A stretch of 64,000 bases of DNA from Kalymmatonema hyalinum WJT4-NPBG1 (GTDB lineage Bacteria; Cyanobacteriota; Cyanobacteriia; Cyanobacteriales; Nostocaceae), in contig JAHHIB010000038.1 in NCBI GenBank assembly GCA_019359075.1, positions 1-64,000 on the forward strand, in the 5' to 3' direction. Positions 27,058 through 35,779 of the stretch are shown here, piece after piece. Numbering within the stretch: position 1 is the first letter of the stretch; each line of letters opens with the position of its first letter. The position numbers and the translations under genes are program-made. The notes beneath the pieces were generated by a model. The model searched no databases and had not been told where the DNA came from. It saw only the letters and a program-made list of their open reading frames with translations.

Positions 27058-27423
27058 ATGGGTTGGTTAAAAAGACTTTTTGGAATGGAAAAGCCCCAAA
27101 ACGCAGAAGTCAATCCTGCTCCACAAGCAGTACAGCAAGCGCAGCAAGCTGCTTCTCCTGCTGCAACTCAACAAATTGCCCCAGAACGTGTGGGATTGAA
27201 TGGAGAGTATGACCAAAGTGGTTTGGCTAAGCGAGTTGCGCTCGCATTTGACCAAGACCCACAATTAGATGATGTGGACACTCTCTGGGTTGCTCAGACA
27301 AGTGGAACTGTTGTGTTAAAAGGCAAAGTACCCAGCCAAGATATTCTCAATAAGATGGTTTCTGTAGCGCGTTCAGTGAATGGTGCAACTTCTGTTGATA
27401 CTAGCCAAGTTACGATTGGTTAG
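27058..27423 (+). CDS. BON-domain protein
   Basis: A 121-residue protein starting at ATG 27058, ten bases after AGGAG. The first ~45 residues are basic then Gln/Ala-rich and low-complexity (GWLKRLFGMEKPQ at the start). The rest is one BON domain (LAKRVALAFDQDPQLDDVDTLWV..., VVLKGKVPSQDILNKMVSVARSV, ATSVDTSQV). BON domains bind phospholipids or partner proteins and occur in osmotic-stress proteins such as OsmY or LysM-BON proteins. There is no signal peptide, so it is likely cytoplasmic or peripheral. A hairpin GGGGAGGGCATTGCCCACCCC at 27439-27459 just after the stop may terminate it. Confidence 0.8.
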   Translation: MGWLKRLFGMEKPQNAEVNPAPQAVQQAQQAASPAATQQIAPERVGLNGEYDQSGLAKRVALAFDQDPQLDDVDTLWVAQTSGTVVLKGKVPSQDILNKMVSVARSVNGATSVDTSQVTIG

Positions 27424-27518
27424 GGAATTTAGCCTATGGGGAGGGCATTGCCCACCCCACAGTAGCAATTGATAAGGTACGGCATTCAAAATAAAATAAT
27501 CCAGTGCGTAACAGTTTG

Positions 27519-28466
27519 CTACTGCTTCGACATTTCAGGAGTTAGAAACTCCTTGGTTTCACCAAAATGTTTGTGAATCCAATCTAAAATCACTTGATTT
27601 ACCAGTTCTGGGCGCTCGTCATGGGGACAATGTCCGACATCTTCCATACTATGCAGTTGCAAATTCTCGTTGTACTGAGCAAATTGACGAGCAAGTACTG
27701 GAGGAACAAACTTGTCCTTTTGCCCCCATATCAAAAGCATGGGCATTGTCAAGGTTGGTAATACTGTCTTAACACTTGGACCAAAGCTCGCACCCATTGT
27801 AGCTCTGAAAAGGGCGCTAAAAGCACGGGCAGAACCACGATCTTGGGTGGGACCAGCTAAAATTTCCACCAACTCATCAGTTACAGCTTCTGGATTGGCG
27901 TAGGCAATACCTGCCCATCGACGCAACACGCTGGGGCGGCGCACAACGCTAAAGACACCCTTGAGAATAAATCCAGAAGCAACAACAGATTTAATTCCTG
28001 CCACAACAGGTCGCAGCCAGGGAGGGAGAGCTTCTTGCTCCAACGATGGGTCAGGCAAACTCATCATCACCACACCCTGCACCATGTCGGGATGAGTAGC
28101 AGCTGCTGCCATAGCAATCAATGAACCGATAGAATTGCCCACCAATACCACAGGTTGACGAATGAATACTTTCCAAAAATCGTAGACCTGCTCCACCCAA
28201 AGCTCTACACTATAATTTGCTGTGGCTTTTTCAGAAGCTCCAAAACCCAACATATCAAGCGCGTAAACGGTGTAGTGTTCGCCCAGCACTTCTAAGTTGT
28301 GTCGCCAATGACCAATGGATGCACCAAACCCATGTAGCAAGATGAGGGGAGTCGTTTTTTGGTTATTTTGAGCAGGGCGAATGTACGTGTAGCGAGTTTG
28401 CCAGCCTCGCCAAACCCAGTCCCTTTGATTGCCAACCCGTTGCTGCCAATGCACTGCGCTATCCAC
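27519..28466 (-). CDS. Alpha/beta-fold hydrolase
   Basis: A hydrolase of 315 residues. I choose GTG 28466 because GGAGG lies five bases upstream; TTG 28478 would put the ribosome site inside the gene. The catalytic triad is readable: Ser112 in the elbow VGNSIGS, Asp in WGQKDKF (about 252) and His in DVGHCPHDERP (about 281). The oxyanion region is LLHGFGASIGHWR. Cyanobacteria and plastids carry close relatives of this plant-type family, some acting on chlorophyll derivatives or esters. The substrate here is unknown. It is convergent with the BON gene. Confidence 0.85.
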   Translation of the reverse strand: MDSAVHWQQRVGNQRDWVWRGWQTRYTYIRPAQNNQKTTPLILLHGFGASIGHWRHNLEVLGEHYTVYALDMLGFGASEKATANYSVELWVEQVYDFWKVFIRQPVVLVGNSIGSLIAMAAAATHPDMVQGVVMMSLPDPSLEQEALPPWLRPVVAGIKSVVASGFILKGVFSVVRRPSVLRRWAGIAYANPEAVTDELVEILAGPTQDRGSARAFSALFRATMGASFGPSVKTVLPTLTMPMLLIWGQKDKFVPPVLARQFAQYNENLQLHSMEDVGHCPHDERPELVNQVILDWIHKHFGETKEFLTPEMSKQ

Positions 28467-29014
28467 CCTTTCCTCCAAATTTATCGTATAGAAGGACTTT
28501 TGATTCCACTTTCTGAGTTAATCCCAACTCCTTGCAGCCAAATTTGTGCAAAGTTGTTATTCTAGTTTGCTTATAGAAGATAGTCTCTAAATATATTCTA
28601 GGGTAAGTACATTTTCATGTTTTTCTTTTAAGAGTTATTACTGATAACCCATGAACTCTAAAGTAGTTGAGACTACATTCTTGAAAAAGAAAATATGTAT
28701 GATAGAAAGTGCATAATTTCAGAGAATATACTGAAATAGCAAAACATAAATCAGTTGACAAAAAACAGTGACAATGGTTAAAGATTGCTACTATTATGTA
28801 ATTTAGATTAACCAGTGGACAGAAATCGTTTCAAAGTGAGTAGAATAGCAGATACAACGACGACGATGAAACTGCTCTATGGATTAGCTACCATATAACT
28901 ATAGGTTCCTTTTCGAGTCCTCAGTTATTTTCGTCTTTTGCTTCTGAGGCATACCAGAAACAAGCAAGCCAATTTCTTAACGAAAAGCTCCCACAAATCA
29001 TCCCACGAATCATA
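28467..29014. other. AT-rich gene-free stretch upstream of infC
   Basis: About 550 bases between divergent genes, presumably carrying both promoters. I see no RNA gene, and no clear leader hairpin of the kind found before some infC operons. Confidence 0.35.
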
Positions 29015-29548
29015 ATGTCTCTGATTGAAAAAAAAAGAACTCGCGATCTGCCCCAAATTAACGAACGAATTCGCTTCCCGAAAATTCGGGTTATTGATAC
29101 CGATGGTTCCCAGTTGGGAATTCTGACCCCACAAGAAGCAATACAACTAGCAGAGGAAAAAGAGCTAGACTTAGTGCTGCTTAGTGACAAGGCCGAGCCA
29201 CCGGTTTGTCGGATTATGGACTATGGGAAATACAAGTTTGAGCAAGAAAAGAAGGCACGGGAAGCTCGGAAGAAGCAGCACACTGCTGATGTCAAAGAAG
29301 TGAAGATGCGTTACAAAATAGAAGAACACGACTATAACGTACGAGTCAAGCAAGCAGAGCGTTTTCTCAAAGATGGCGATAAAGTCAAAGCAACAGTGAT
29401 GTTCCGCGGTCGAGAAATCCAACACAGCGATATGGCAGAAGTATTGCTCAAGCGAATGGCAACCGATCTGGAAACAGTTGGCGAAGTGCAGCAAGCGCCC
29501 AAAAAAGAAGGGCGAAACATGATGATGCTGATCTCACCCAAAAAGTAA
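29015..29548 (+). CDS. infC: Translation initiation factor IF-3
   Basis: A 177-residue IF-3 starting at ATG 29015. It begins [16 protein letters not shown] like other cyanobacterial IF-3 proteins. The N-domain ([46 protein letters not shown]) and C-domain ([36 protein letters not shown]) are both complete. IF-3 controls start-codon selection on the 30S subunit. No rpmI/rplT follow, consistent with infC standing alone here. Confidence 0.97.
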   Translation: MSLIEKKRTRDLPQINERIRFPKIRVIDTDGSQLGILTPQEAIQLAEEKELDLVLLSDKAEPPVCRIMDYGKYKFEQEKKAREARKKQHTADVKEVKMRYKIEEHDYNVRVKQAERFLKDGDKVKATVMFRGREIQHSDMAEVLLKRMATDLETVGEVQQAPKKEGRNMMMLISPKK

Positions 29549-29678
29549 TCAACTAAGCAGGTAAGGCAGAGAGGACAAGGGGACAAGCAGATAAGGAAGA
29601 CAAGGAAGAATTTGCTTTCTTATCTCCCCCTCCTCCTCTTCAAACCTGCCCTTCCTACTAAAAATATGCTAATTTCAT

Positions 29679-29736
29679 TAGTCCTGAGTGCTGGGTGAGA
29701 AAGATAATACTCACATACTCAGGACTATAGTTTTTG
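29679..29736 (+). terminator. Hairpin with T-tract downstream of infC
   Basis: TAGTCCTGAGT (29679-29689) pairs with ACTCAGGACTA (29717-29727), the stem being extended inside by GGTGAG/CTCACA-like pairing, and TTTTTGTT follows at 29731-29738. It lies about 130 bases after the infC stop. The rest of 29549-29912 is unremarkable. Confidence 0.5.
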
Positions 29737-29912
29737 TTAGGAAATTGTTTGGTCATGCGATCGCCTTATACCGTTTCACTTTAAGGTTGATACTAATCGG
29801 GAGTAGAAACCACTCGATCACGGGGAAATAATTCTAGAAAAATCATTTGTATCAGGCATTGCCTGAAATGGTATTAGTATGCTGGATACGATTACTATTT
29901 CGATAGAAGCTT

Positions 29913-30238
29913 GTTTCTATCCCCGTTAGGCGAAGAGGTTATGTAAAGTCATTTGAGGCTAACGCATATGTCTATATCAGTCCAAAGGTTTCCATCGCCG
30001 TTAGGCGAAGAGGTTATGTAAAGAAATTTTCTAACCTGAAAAAATCGCCGCTGGCTTGTTTCTATCCCCGTTAGGCGAAGAGGTTATGTAAAGTCATTTG
30101 AGGCTAACGCATATGTCTATATCAGTCCAAAGGTTTCCATCACCGTTAGGCGAAGAGGTTATGTAAAGAAATTTTCTAACCTGAAAAAATCGCCGCTGGC
30201 TTGTTTCCATCCCCGTTAGGCTAAGAGGTTATGTAAAG
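29913..30238 (-). CRISPR. Orphan CRISPR array, 5 repeats and 4 spacers, two-spacer unit duplicated
   Basis: Five 36-base repeats start at 29913, 29988, 30058, 30133 and 30203; they run from GTTTCTATCCCCGTTAGG to GAGGTTATGTAAAG. On the minus strand the repeat ends GATAGAAAC, the usual 3' end of cyanobacterial repeats, so I infer minus-strand transcription. Spacers are 39, 34, 39 and 34 bases. Spacer 3 equals spacer 1 and spacer 4 equals spacer 2, with a 145-base period. Repeats 2 and 4 vary at CATCGCC and CATCACC, and repeat 5 has GGCTAAG. No cas gene lies in the window, so subtype is unknown (I-D or III style repeat). Confidence 0.85.
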
Positions 30239-30891
30239 AGTTCGCTGAGGAGTCTACCATTGCTCCTAGTGGCACAAATGTGGATTTGCGTACATTCAAG
30301 CAGGCGATCGCCAAAGCTTTAACTAAATCGCCGTAAGTCCCCCACTGCAACGGTACTCCATTCAGTGGTGGGATATAAGGCGGGAGACGAAGAAGACATC
30401 CCCGATTGATAATGACCTTTGGTCATTGAATGAGTGGGATGGCTGATAAGTCTCCTCTCTCCAGGAACACTTGACAAACCAATAAAGTCTATAATTCTAA
30501 TGCCCGTAGCAATAAGATGCTCTTGTGAGGCAACATTGGTGACGACCATCCACTTGACACAAACGGACTGGTAAAACAGGTGAACAGTGCAAACGTTGGG
30601 AAACGTAATAGACATAGAATTCGTTTGGATTCGCTACATACAACTTTCCGTGGGGCGTCAGGAAAGTATAAATTGCCTGTGGAGGTATCGGAACGTGGAT
30701 GTTGCTGTATGACTTGTTCTTGGGGCATCTGGAGTAACGACCAATGAAGCAGGAAATTTCTATGAGGCGACTTGTAGAAGCCCCCACCATAACGGTACTC
30801 CGTTTGGTGGCGGGAGAACGTCACCAGAACAAGCTACTGATTCGCAAATGAAACGAGAAACTAAATCCGATTGGGGCGAATAATTTAGCTG
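30239..30891. other. Degenerate region next to the CRISPR array, probably transposon debris
   Basis: No intact gene. On plus, 30241-30336 is open and ends in a plausible protein tail (NVDLRTFKQAIAKALTKSP). 30713-30883 is open and reads EAGNFYEATCRSPHHN, then GTPFGGGRTSPEQATDS, like a transposon-protein C-terminus. The AACGGTACTCC...GGTGG..GGGAGA unit occurs twice (30350-30390 and 30792-30817). Minus-strand frames of about 100 residues here show no protein-like features. I consider it the remains of an insertion sequence. Confidence 0.35.
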
Positions 30892-31857
30892 CTACTTCAA
30901 CGGGATAAAACCTACTCGTTGGACAACCTGTTGCCCGCGAGCAGATATAGTAAAATCAATAAATTGCTTTGCGGCTGGACTCGTTTTACCCGGCACGACT
31001 AAATAAACGACTCGACTAATCGGATAAGTCCCATCTTCGATAGCAGTTTTATCAGTGGGAGAAATGCCGTTAATCGGGATAAAGCGGACAGTTTTTTGAT
31101 TTTCTATCTGAGAAACCGTGCTGTAACTGATGCCGTTATCACCCAACGCACGTAATATCGAAGTGGTTTCATCTTTCTTGACTGTGGTGAAATTTGCACT
31201 ATCAGGTGCAAAAGGCTCCTCTAAAAGCACCACTTCCTGAAAGAATGTATATGTACCACTGTCTGGAGAGCGGTTAATCACTTTGATTGGCAGGTTGGGA
31301 CCTCCTACCTGTGACCAGTTGGTGATTTTCCCCTGAAAAATCCCCTTCAACTGTTCTATTGTCAATTCTCCTTTGTACGGATTGTTGATGCCCACTGCTA
31401 CAGCCAAAGCATCTCTTGCAATTGGGACTTGCACCAGTCCAGCTTGTGCTTCATCAGGTCTGAGGGGACGTGAACTGCCTGCCATCAACACTCTGCCGTC
31501 CTTCAAGTTTTGAATCCCTTTATTAGTGCCATTGGGGCTGCCATTTGGTAAGCCATAAGTTGTAGACAACGAAGGGTTCACCGGATTAAACGCAATTTGA
31601 AGCTGCTTCATCAAAGCCACTATCGTGACGCTACCATCAATACTTAGCACGTTTGGATTGGGCAAACTGGTATCCAAGCTTGAGGTGTCAAAAGCTTGAG
31701 GTGCGCCGCTTTGGGATGCAGAGGGTTGAGTCTGTTGCTTGAAACCGAAAGGCAAGCTACCCCGGAAGTACCAGACACCAAACCCTAGAAGCCCAAGAGT
31801 GATGAGCAGAGATAGCACCAAGGTGAGAGTTTCTCGATTATTGCTTCTTTTAGCCAT
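30892..31857 (-). CDS. PstS-like phosphate-binding (PBP superfamily) protein, membrane-anchored
   Basis: A 321-residue protein from ATG 31857. It has an N-terminal membrane anchor (about residues 11-30), a Ser/Gln-rich linker and a periplasmic-binding fold of the phosphate-binding type: VLSIDGSVTIVALMKQL, AGSSRPLRPDEA, INNPYKGELTIEQLKGIFQGKITNW, NRSPDSGTYTFFQEVV and DNGISYSTVSQI. The SGTY and GKITNW motifs are those of PstS. No pst permease genes are adjacent. It could be a stand-alone phosphate or oxyanion sensor or scavenger. The anchored form without a lipobox differs from classic PstS. Confidence 0.8.
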   Translation of the reverse strand: MAKRSNNRETLTLVLSLLITLGLLGFGVWYFRGSLPFGFKQQTQPSASQSGAPQAFDTSSLDTSLPNPNVLSIDGSVTIVALMKQLQIAFNPVNPSLSTTYGLPNGSPNGTNKGIQNLKDGRVLMAGSSRPLRPDEAQAGLVQVPIARDALAVAVGINNPYKGELTIEQLKGIFQGKITNWSQVGGPNLPIKVINRSPDSGTYTFFQEVVLLEEPFAPDSANFTTVKKDETTSILRALGDNGISYSTVSQIENQKTVRFIPINGISPTDKTAIEDGTYPISRVVYLVVPGKTSPAAKQFIDFTISARGQQVVQRVGFIPLK

Positions 31858-31972
31858 GTGGGATGTCAGTTATTGGGACTTTGCAATTTAGGCGATCGCC
31901 TCTGGCGCTGTGCTCTGCGCGATCGCGCTGCAACAATCCGCCTAATCGCTTCAGTAAATCGTTCAGATGGCA

Positions 31973-32416
31973 TTAAGCTTTAGTATTAGCTGGTAAAAAT
32001 TCGTTAAGTAGAGTTTTCAGATCAACGTTGCGGAGCCGAGCTAATTCTATCAGAGCTTCGGCTCTTTCAGCATCTTGATGCTCTACACGGTCTACGTAGG
32101 CTAATAGCTCTTGATGTTCAGCCTCAGTGATTTCTCCTGTTTCGTTACGCTGACGTAGATAAGCAAGCCGGGTTTCGTTATCTGGTGGTAAGCGACGTTG
32201 GATGATTTGCAGCAAAGCCTCCTCTTCAGGAGTTACCTCGCTCACCTCGCTAGTCTCTCTCCACAAAGGTTCTAAAAAGTCAACTACTTTAGTTAAAGTT
32301 TCTGCTGGTAATTTTTCAACTAGTGCGATTGGCTTTGCCACTGCCCCGTTCGGCTGAGCGCTCACGGCGAAGCCTTGGGCGATCGCTCTTTGGCGAATTT
32401 CTATTGGTGCAGTCAT
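31973..32416 (-). CDS. Small cyanobacterial hypothetical protein with repeat-derived insert
   Basis: A 147-residue soluble protein from ATG 32416. The typical part is VEKLPAETLTKVVDFLEPLW, then EEALLQIIQRRLPPDNETRLAYLRQRNETGEITEAEHQELLAYVDRVE..., a helical family abundant in cyanobacteria and often next to toxin-like genes; no partner is visible here. Residues 14-31 (QGFAVSAQPNGAVAKPIA) come from a GC-rich repeat inserted in frame. A HIP1-rich repeat also lies just downstream (31890-31950). Confidence 0.55.
   Translation of the reverse strand: MTAPIEIRQRAIAQGFAVSAQPNGAVAKPIALVEKLPAETLTKVVDFLEPLWRETSEVSEVTPEEEALLQIIQRRLPPDNETRLAYLRQRNETGEITEAEHQELLAYVDRVEHQDAERAEALIELARLRNVDLKTLLNEFLPANTKA
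32339..32395. repeat. In-frame GC-rich repeat insert in a small gene
   Basis: Bases 32339-32395 (GCCCCGTTCGGCTGAGCGCT..., HIP1 site at 32378-32385) encode about 18 residues that interrupt an otherwise conserved RAIALVEKLP junction, with IA repeated at both ends. The composition matches spacer repeats of this genome. Confidence 0.5.
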
Positions 32417-32876
32417 GGGACACCTGGATTAATTCATGCCTAGCTTGATTGTACTCAATGGTATGGGTCAAGAGGTTTGGGTGGGCGGTGTTTACCTTGA
32501 TGACTGGAAGTCATGCTTATACTGAGTTATTAGTTAATTTCAAATCAATATTGCTTTCGGACGGGGTTTTGTACCTGCTTTTTTTGTGGTGTAGTTGCGT
32601 CATTGTTGTCCCCGTAGGTTAAAAACTTGAGGCTATCTAAGTAAAGTCCACCTAAGCGAGCGATCTCTCTCAGTAGTTGTAATTTTTAGCACTTTCATAA
32701 GTTAGAGTACTTAAGAATATTTGTAATTAAATTCATATAAGTTTTAATATTTCGCTCCTGAAGGAATGGTGATGACTTTGTAGAACAGGGAAAGATATGT
32801 ATAAGGCGACTCAAGTGTTGCTGAGCAAATCTCTAGAAGCCTACCTTTGATCACTAATCACAATCAGGAGTATTTT
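32417..32876. other. Gene-free stretch before the glycine-zipper operon
   Basis: About 460 bases, presumably with promoters in both directions. AGGAG at 32866-32870 is the ribosome site for ATG 32877. No repeat, RNA gene or further open frame of interest was recognised. Confidence 0.35.
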
Positions 32877-33842
32877 ATGATTCCACTTATCTTGGGTGCT
32901 GTTGCTTTAGGGAGTGCTGCCTATGGAGCGCTAAAAGGTGCTGAAGGCGTTAACAACATGAATGATGCAAATGAGATTGGCAAGCGTGCTCAAAAGCGTC
33001 ACGAGAATGCTATCAGCAAGCTTCAAGCAGACTGGGAAGCGACCAACAAGCTGGCAGAAGATTATGGTCAACTCCAGATGAACGTCAAAATGCTTACAAT
33101 TGGTCGGTTTGTAGCGTTCATTGAGCGCATTGGTCAGCGAGCCTCTCAAAGTGATATGCAGTTTTTAGAAGGATTGGAAATATCAGTTCAAAAACTACAA
33201 GAGTATAAAGCTGCGGCTACAGAAGCTGAGCAATTTTTCAAAGGTGGAGTTAAGGCAGTGCTTGCAGGAGCTGCAGCTGGTCAAACTGTAACAGGTCTTG
33301 CAACGTCTGTCGGAGTTGCGAGTACGGGAGCAGCTATCTCAGGACTTAGTGGAGCTGCAGCTACGAATGCCACTTTAGCATGGCTTGGTGGTGGCTCACT
33401 AGCTGCTGGTGGGGGTGGAATGGCACTTGGTACTCTTGTTCTGGGAGGTATTACGGTTGGACCGGCCTTAGCAGTTGGTGGCTTTATGCTTGCTGGTAAA
33501 GGTGAAGAGGCTTTGACAAAAGCACGAGAATATGAAGCTAAGGTCAACACCGAAGTTGCCAAACTTGAAGCAGCTAGAGATTTTCTGGGACAGGTTCGAC
33601 GGCGAATTACTGAGTTAAGCAGTTTGGTGGAAGATTTGAATACTCGTGCAGTTTTAGCTCTCAACGATTTGGAATCTCGACCATTTGAGCGTAACCGTGA
33701 TGCCAACAAGTTTCAACAGGTAGCACTTCTAGTGAAAGCACTTGCAGAAATCATGAAAATCCCTGTTTTAGATAGTGAAGGGCAGCTAAACCCAGCTACT
33801 GCGACCATCCAAGCCAACTACCGTACTTTGGGAGGCAATTAG
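32877..33842 (+). CDS. Glycine-zipper membrane-active protein of unknown function (module gene 1)
   Basis: ATG 32877 follows AGGAG by six bases and gives 321 residues; the TTG 32847 frame is rejected. Residues 1-18 are hydrophobic, 25-120 form a coiled-coil-like helix, 124-207 are a Gly/Ala-rich hydrophobic region (TLAWLGGGSLAAGGGGMALG, then VLGGITVGPALAVGGFMLAG), and 208-270 are again coiled coil (EEALTKAREYEAKVNTEVAK). Such glycine zippers insert into membranes in toxins and envelope proteins. No family name comes to mind with certainty. The 132-residue gene follows after two bases, so the pair is one operon. Its role, for example as toxin-like effector or membrane-shaping factor, is open. 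Confidence 0.6.
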   Translation: MIPLILGAVALGSAAYGALKGAEGVNNMNDANEIGKRAQKRHENAISKLQADWEATNKLAEDYGQLQMNVKMLTIGRFVAFIERIGQRASQSDMQFLEGLEISVQKLQEYKAAATEAEQFFKGGVKAVLAGAAAGQTVTGLATSVGVASTGAAISGLSGAAATNATLAWLGGGSLAAGGGGMALGTLVLGGITVGPALAVGGFMLAGKGEEALTKAREYEAKVNTEVAKLEAARDFLGQVRRRITELSSLVEDLNTRAVLALNDLESRPFERNRDANKFQQVALLVKALAEIMKIPVLDSEGQLNPATATIQANYRTLGGN

Positions 33843-33844
33843 GG

Positions 33845-34243
33845 ATGTCTTTCAAGAAAGTTGCTTTCAACGAATTTATCAATCCTATTGAATGCCTGCA
33901 GCAAATGGTTTCAGCATATACCGACTATCTGAAGATAGCAGAGCAGGAAAAAACGAAGCGACGCGAAATTGATGCTTGGGAGAAAGCAACAATCGCCAAG
34001 ATAAACGTCCAACGAGAACTGTTGATGGCGTATCTTGATCGCTCGTTTGATGAACGTGCAGAAAATTTTCGCGCTTTATTTGCTGTAGTTGATAGTGCGA
34101 TCGCATCCGGTAATAATGAACAACTAGCCCTTACCTTGAATTCCATTACAGAAATAGCTAAAGCCAGCCCATTCAAAGAACTAGCTAACTTAGCTTCTGT
34201 CCGCGGCGCACTGGATGATCCAAACCACGAATGGACATTTTGA
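33845..34243 (+). CDS. Small helical partner protein (module gene 2)
   Basis: A 132-residue soluble helical protein starting at ATG 33845, two bases after the stop of the glycine-zipper gene, hence probably translationally coupled. It has no signal or membrane segment. Residues 28-75 (YLKIAEQEKTKRREIDAWEK...) are strongly coiled-coil, and the conserved-looking end is SVRGALDDPNHEWTF. I do not recognise the family. A chaperone, antitoxin or assembly partner for the first protein would fit the arrangement, but this is inference only. Confidence 0.55.
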   Translation: MSFKKVAFNEFINPIECLQQMVSAYTDYLKIAEQEKTKRREIDAWEKATIAKINVQRELLMAYLDRSFDERAENFRALFAVVDSAIASGNNEQLALTLNSITEIAKASPFKELANLASVRGALDDPNHEWTF

Positions 34244-34309
34244 TGTGATGGCTTTGCTTAAAAGAGTTAAGAGTTATAATTTTTGATTCTTAACTCCTAA
34301 CTCCTGCAA

Positions 34310-35779
34310 TTACTGCACGCGACAGAACTTACGCTGGTTATCATGCTGTGGGTCTTGCCAAGAATAAGCAAAATGACTGACTCCTGTGAGTTGGGGTGCA
34401 AGTTGGCGCATCGCCTGCATTTGCACTTCTAGTGGAGGACGATTGCTTATTGACTCTCCCCATTTACCAGCTAAAGCTGGAATCACTTGGGTACCTGGTT
34501 TTGCCAGGTTCAAAACCTGCCGCACTTGCGCCACAATACAGTCGGCACCGGCACAATTCGCATAAGCCATAGGATGCCACTCTAGGGTATTCGGGAACTT
34601 ATCCCAAGGTTGCAAGCGGGAATCATACCCTTGACCGACCATTTGGTTGCCATCAGGAAAAAATACCGCCCCTACTGGAATGCCTTGTTGCTGTGCTGGA
34701 TAAGCAGCTAGGGCGACAAAATCGAGGATGCCTTGCATTGCGTGGGCGACTGCTAACTGCCATAACTCAAATTGTAGTTTCGGTTGCCTTTGGGTTGGGG
34801 GAAGGATTGACTTTTGCTCTGCGGCTACAGCACGACCTTGCCACAACGGTTCTCCTTCTTGAGGATAGAGTTTATCGACCTCTCCTACATCTCCTGATGT
34901 GATATATCCCTTAGTTAAAAAGCGTCTAATCAATTCCAATCCTTTATAATTCAGCGCCCGTCGAAATAAAGCCTGTTGGGTCGCGTCACTGTACAGCCAT
35001 AAATCTGTGACTTTCGTGGCGATGGAATCACTGCCAGCCTGTCGTGGATAGCGCACGTAGTCAAAGAGTATCCCATCTGGGCGACGACGCAGCACTTCCT
35101 GTAACATTTGGTAGTAATCTCGTTTGGCTTGTAAGTTGTAGGGGTCGATAAATACCTGAGAACCGTTATCTACGACGTAGAGGCTGGTTTGACCTTTACC
35201 GTTGCGGGCGATCGCCCCTTCTCTATCTGAACGCTGGGCGTAAGTATAGCCAAAATTTGTTGTGAACATCCAAGCGTAAACCTTAAGACCGCGTTCCCGC
35301 CCTTTTTGAATTGCTGTGGCCAGCAAATCAGTCTTTTCTGTTCCTGGTGTGCGAATCACAGAAGGCCAAACTGTGGGGTTAGCGCCTGTCGGTAGTAAAA
35401 CTTGCCCATCATAAAAAACTTCCAAATAAACTTCGTTATAACCTCGGTTGACAATCCGATCCATGAGTTGGTCAACCACTCCCGCCTGAACATCACACGG
35501 ATACAAGCGCAACCAGATTGCTTGCAGCTTAGGCCAATTACGATTGCGGCATTCCTGCAAAGCTTGTGCGTGTTGTTGCAAAAGTTGCTGGTAACGAACC
35601 TTTTGCTCTTGATTGCCTTTGAGTGCAGACAAACGTAAGTTTTCTTTTTCTTGCGCTTGAGGAGGTGATAAATGGCAATACTCTGTGAGTTGCGCCGCTG
35701 CTGGCTGATTCCTCAAAAAGGGAATCAACAAACTACTGCTAAAAATGGCAGCAGCAAGCAAGCGTCGCCAAAAGAACAT
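34310..35779 (-). CDS. Family 10-type (GHL10-like) glycosylhydrolase, exported
   Basis: A 489-residue protein from ATG 35779, chosen because it begins directly with a signal peptide (MFFWRRLLAAAIFSSS... ending AAAQ); ATG 35812 and GTG 35854 are possible earlier starts. The TIM-barrel-like core shows IWLRLYPCDVQ, EVYLEVFYDG, RERGLKVYAWMFTTNFG, GILFDYVRYPR and DFVALAAYP, matching GHL10/DUF187-type hydrolases. The acid residues in FDYVRYP and the Trp/Asp-rich loops are likely catalytic. Predicted to act outside the membrane on an unknown glycan. A Gln-rich N-terminal helical segment precedes the barrel. Confidence 0.7.
   Translation of the reverse strand: MFFWRRLLAAAIFSSSLLIPFLRNQPAAAQLTEYCHLSPPQAQEKENLRLSALKGNQEQKVRYQQLLQQHAQALQECRNRNWPKLQAIWLRLYPCDVQAGVVDQLMDRIVNRGYNEVYLEVFYDGQVLLPTGANPTVWPSVIRTPGTEKTDLLATAIQKGRERGLKVYAWMFTTNFGYTYAQRSDREGAIARNGKGQTSLYVVDNGSQVFIDPYNLQAKRDYYQMLQEVLRRRPDGILFDYVRYPRQAGSDSIATKVTDLWLYSDATQQALFRRALNYKGLELIRRFLTKGYITSGDVGEVDKLYPQEGEPLWQGRAVAAEQKSILPPTQRQPKLQFELWQLAVAHAMQGILDFVALAAYPAQQQGIPVGAVFFPDGNQMVGQGYDSRLQPWDKFPNTLEWHPMAYANCAGADCIVAQVRQVLNLAKPGTQVIPALAGKWGESISNRPPLEVQMQAMRQLAPQLTGVSHFAYSWQDPQHDNQRKFCRVQ

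Noticed and set aside
30319-30824. Three overlapping minus-strand frames of about 100 codons near the CRISPR array
   Set aside because: They show no domain or start signal and overlap each other. Plus-strand fragments in the same DNA look more protein-like.
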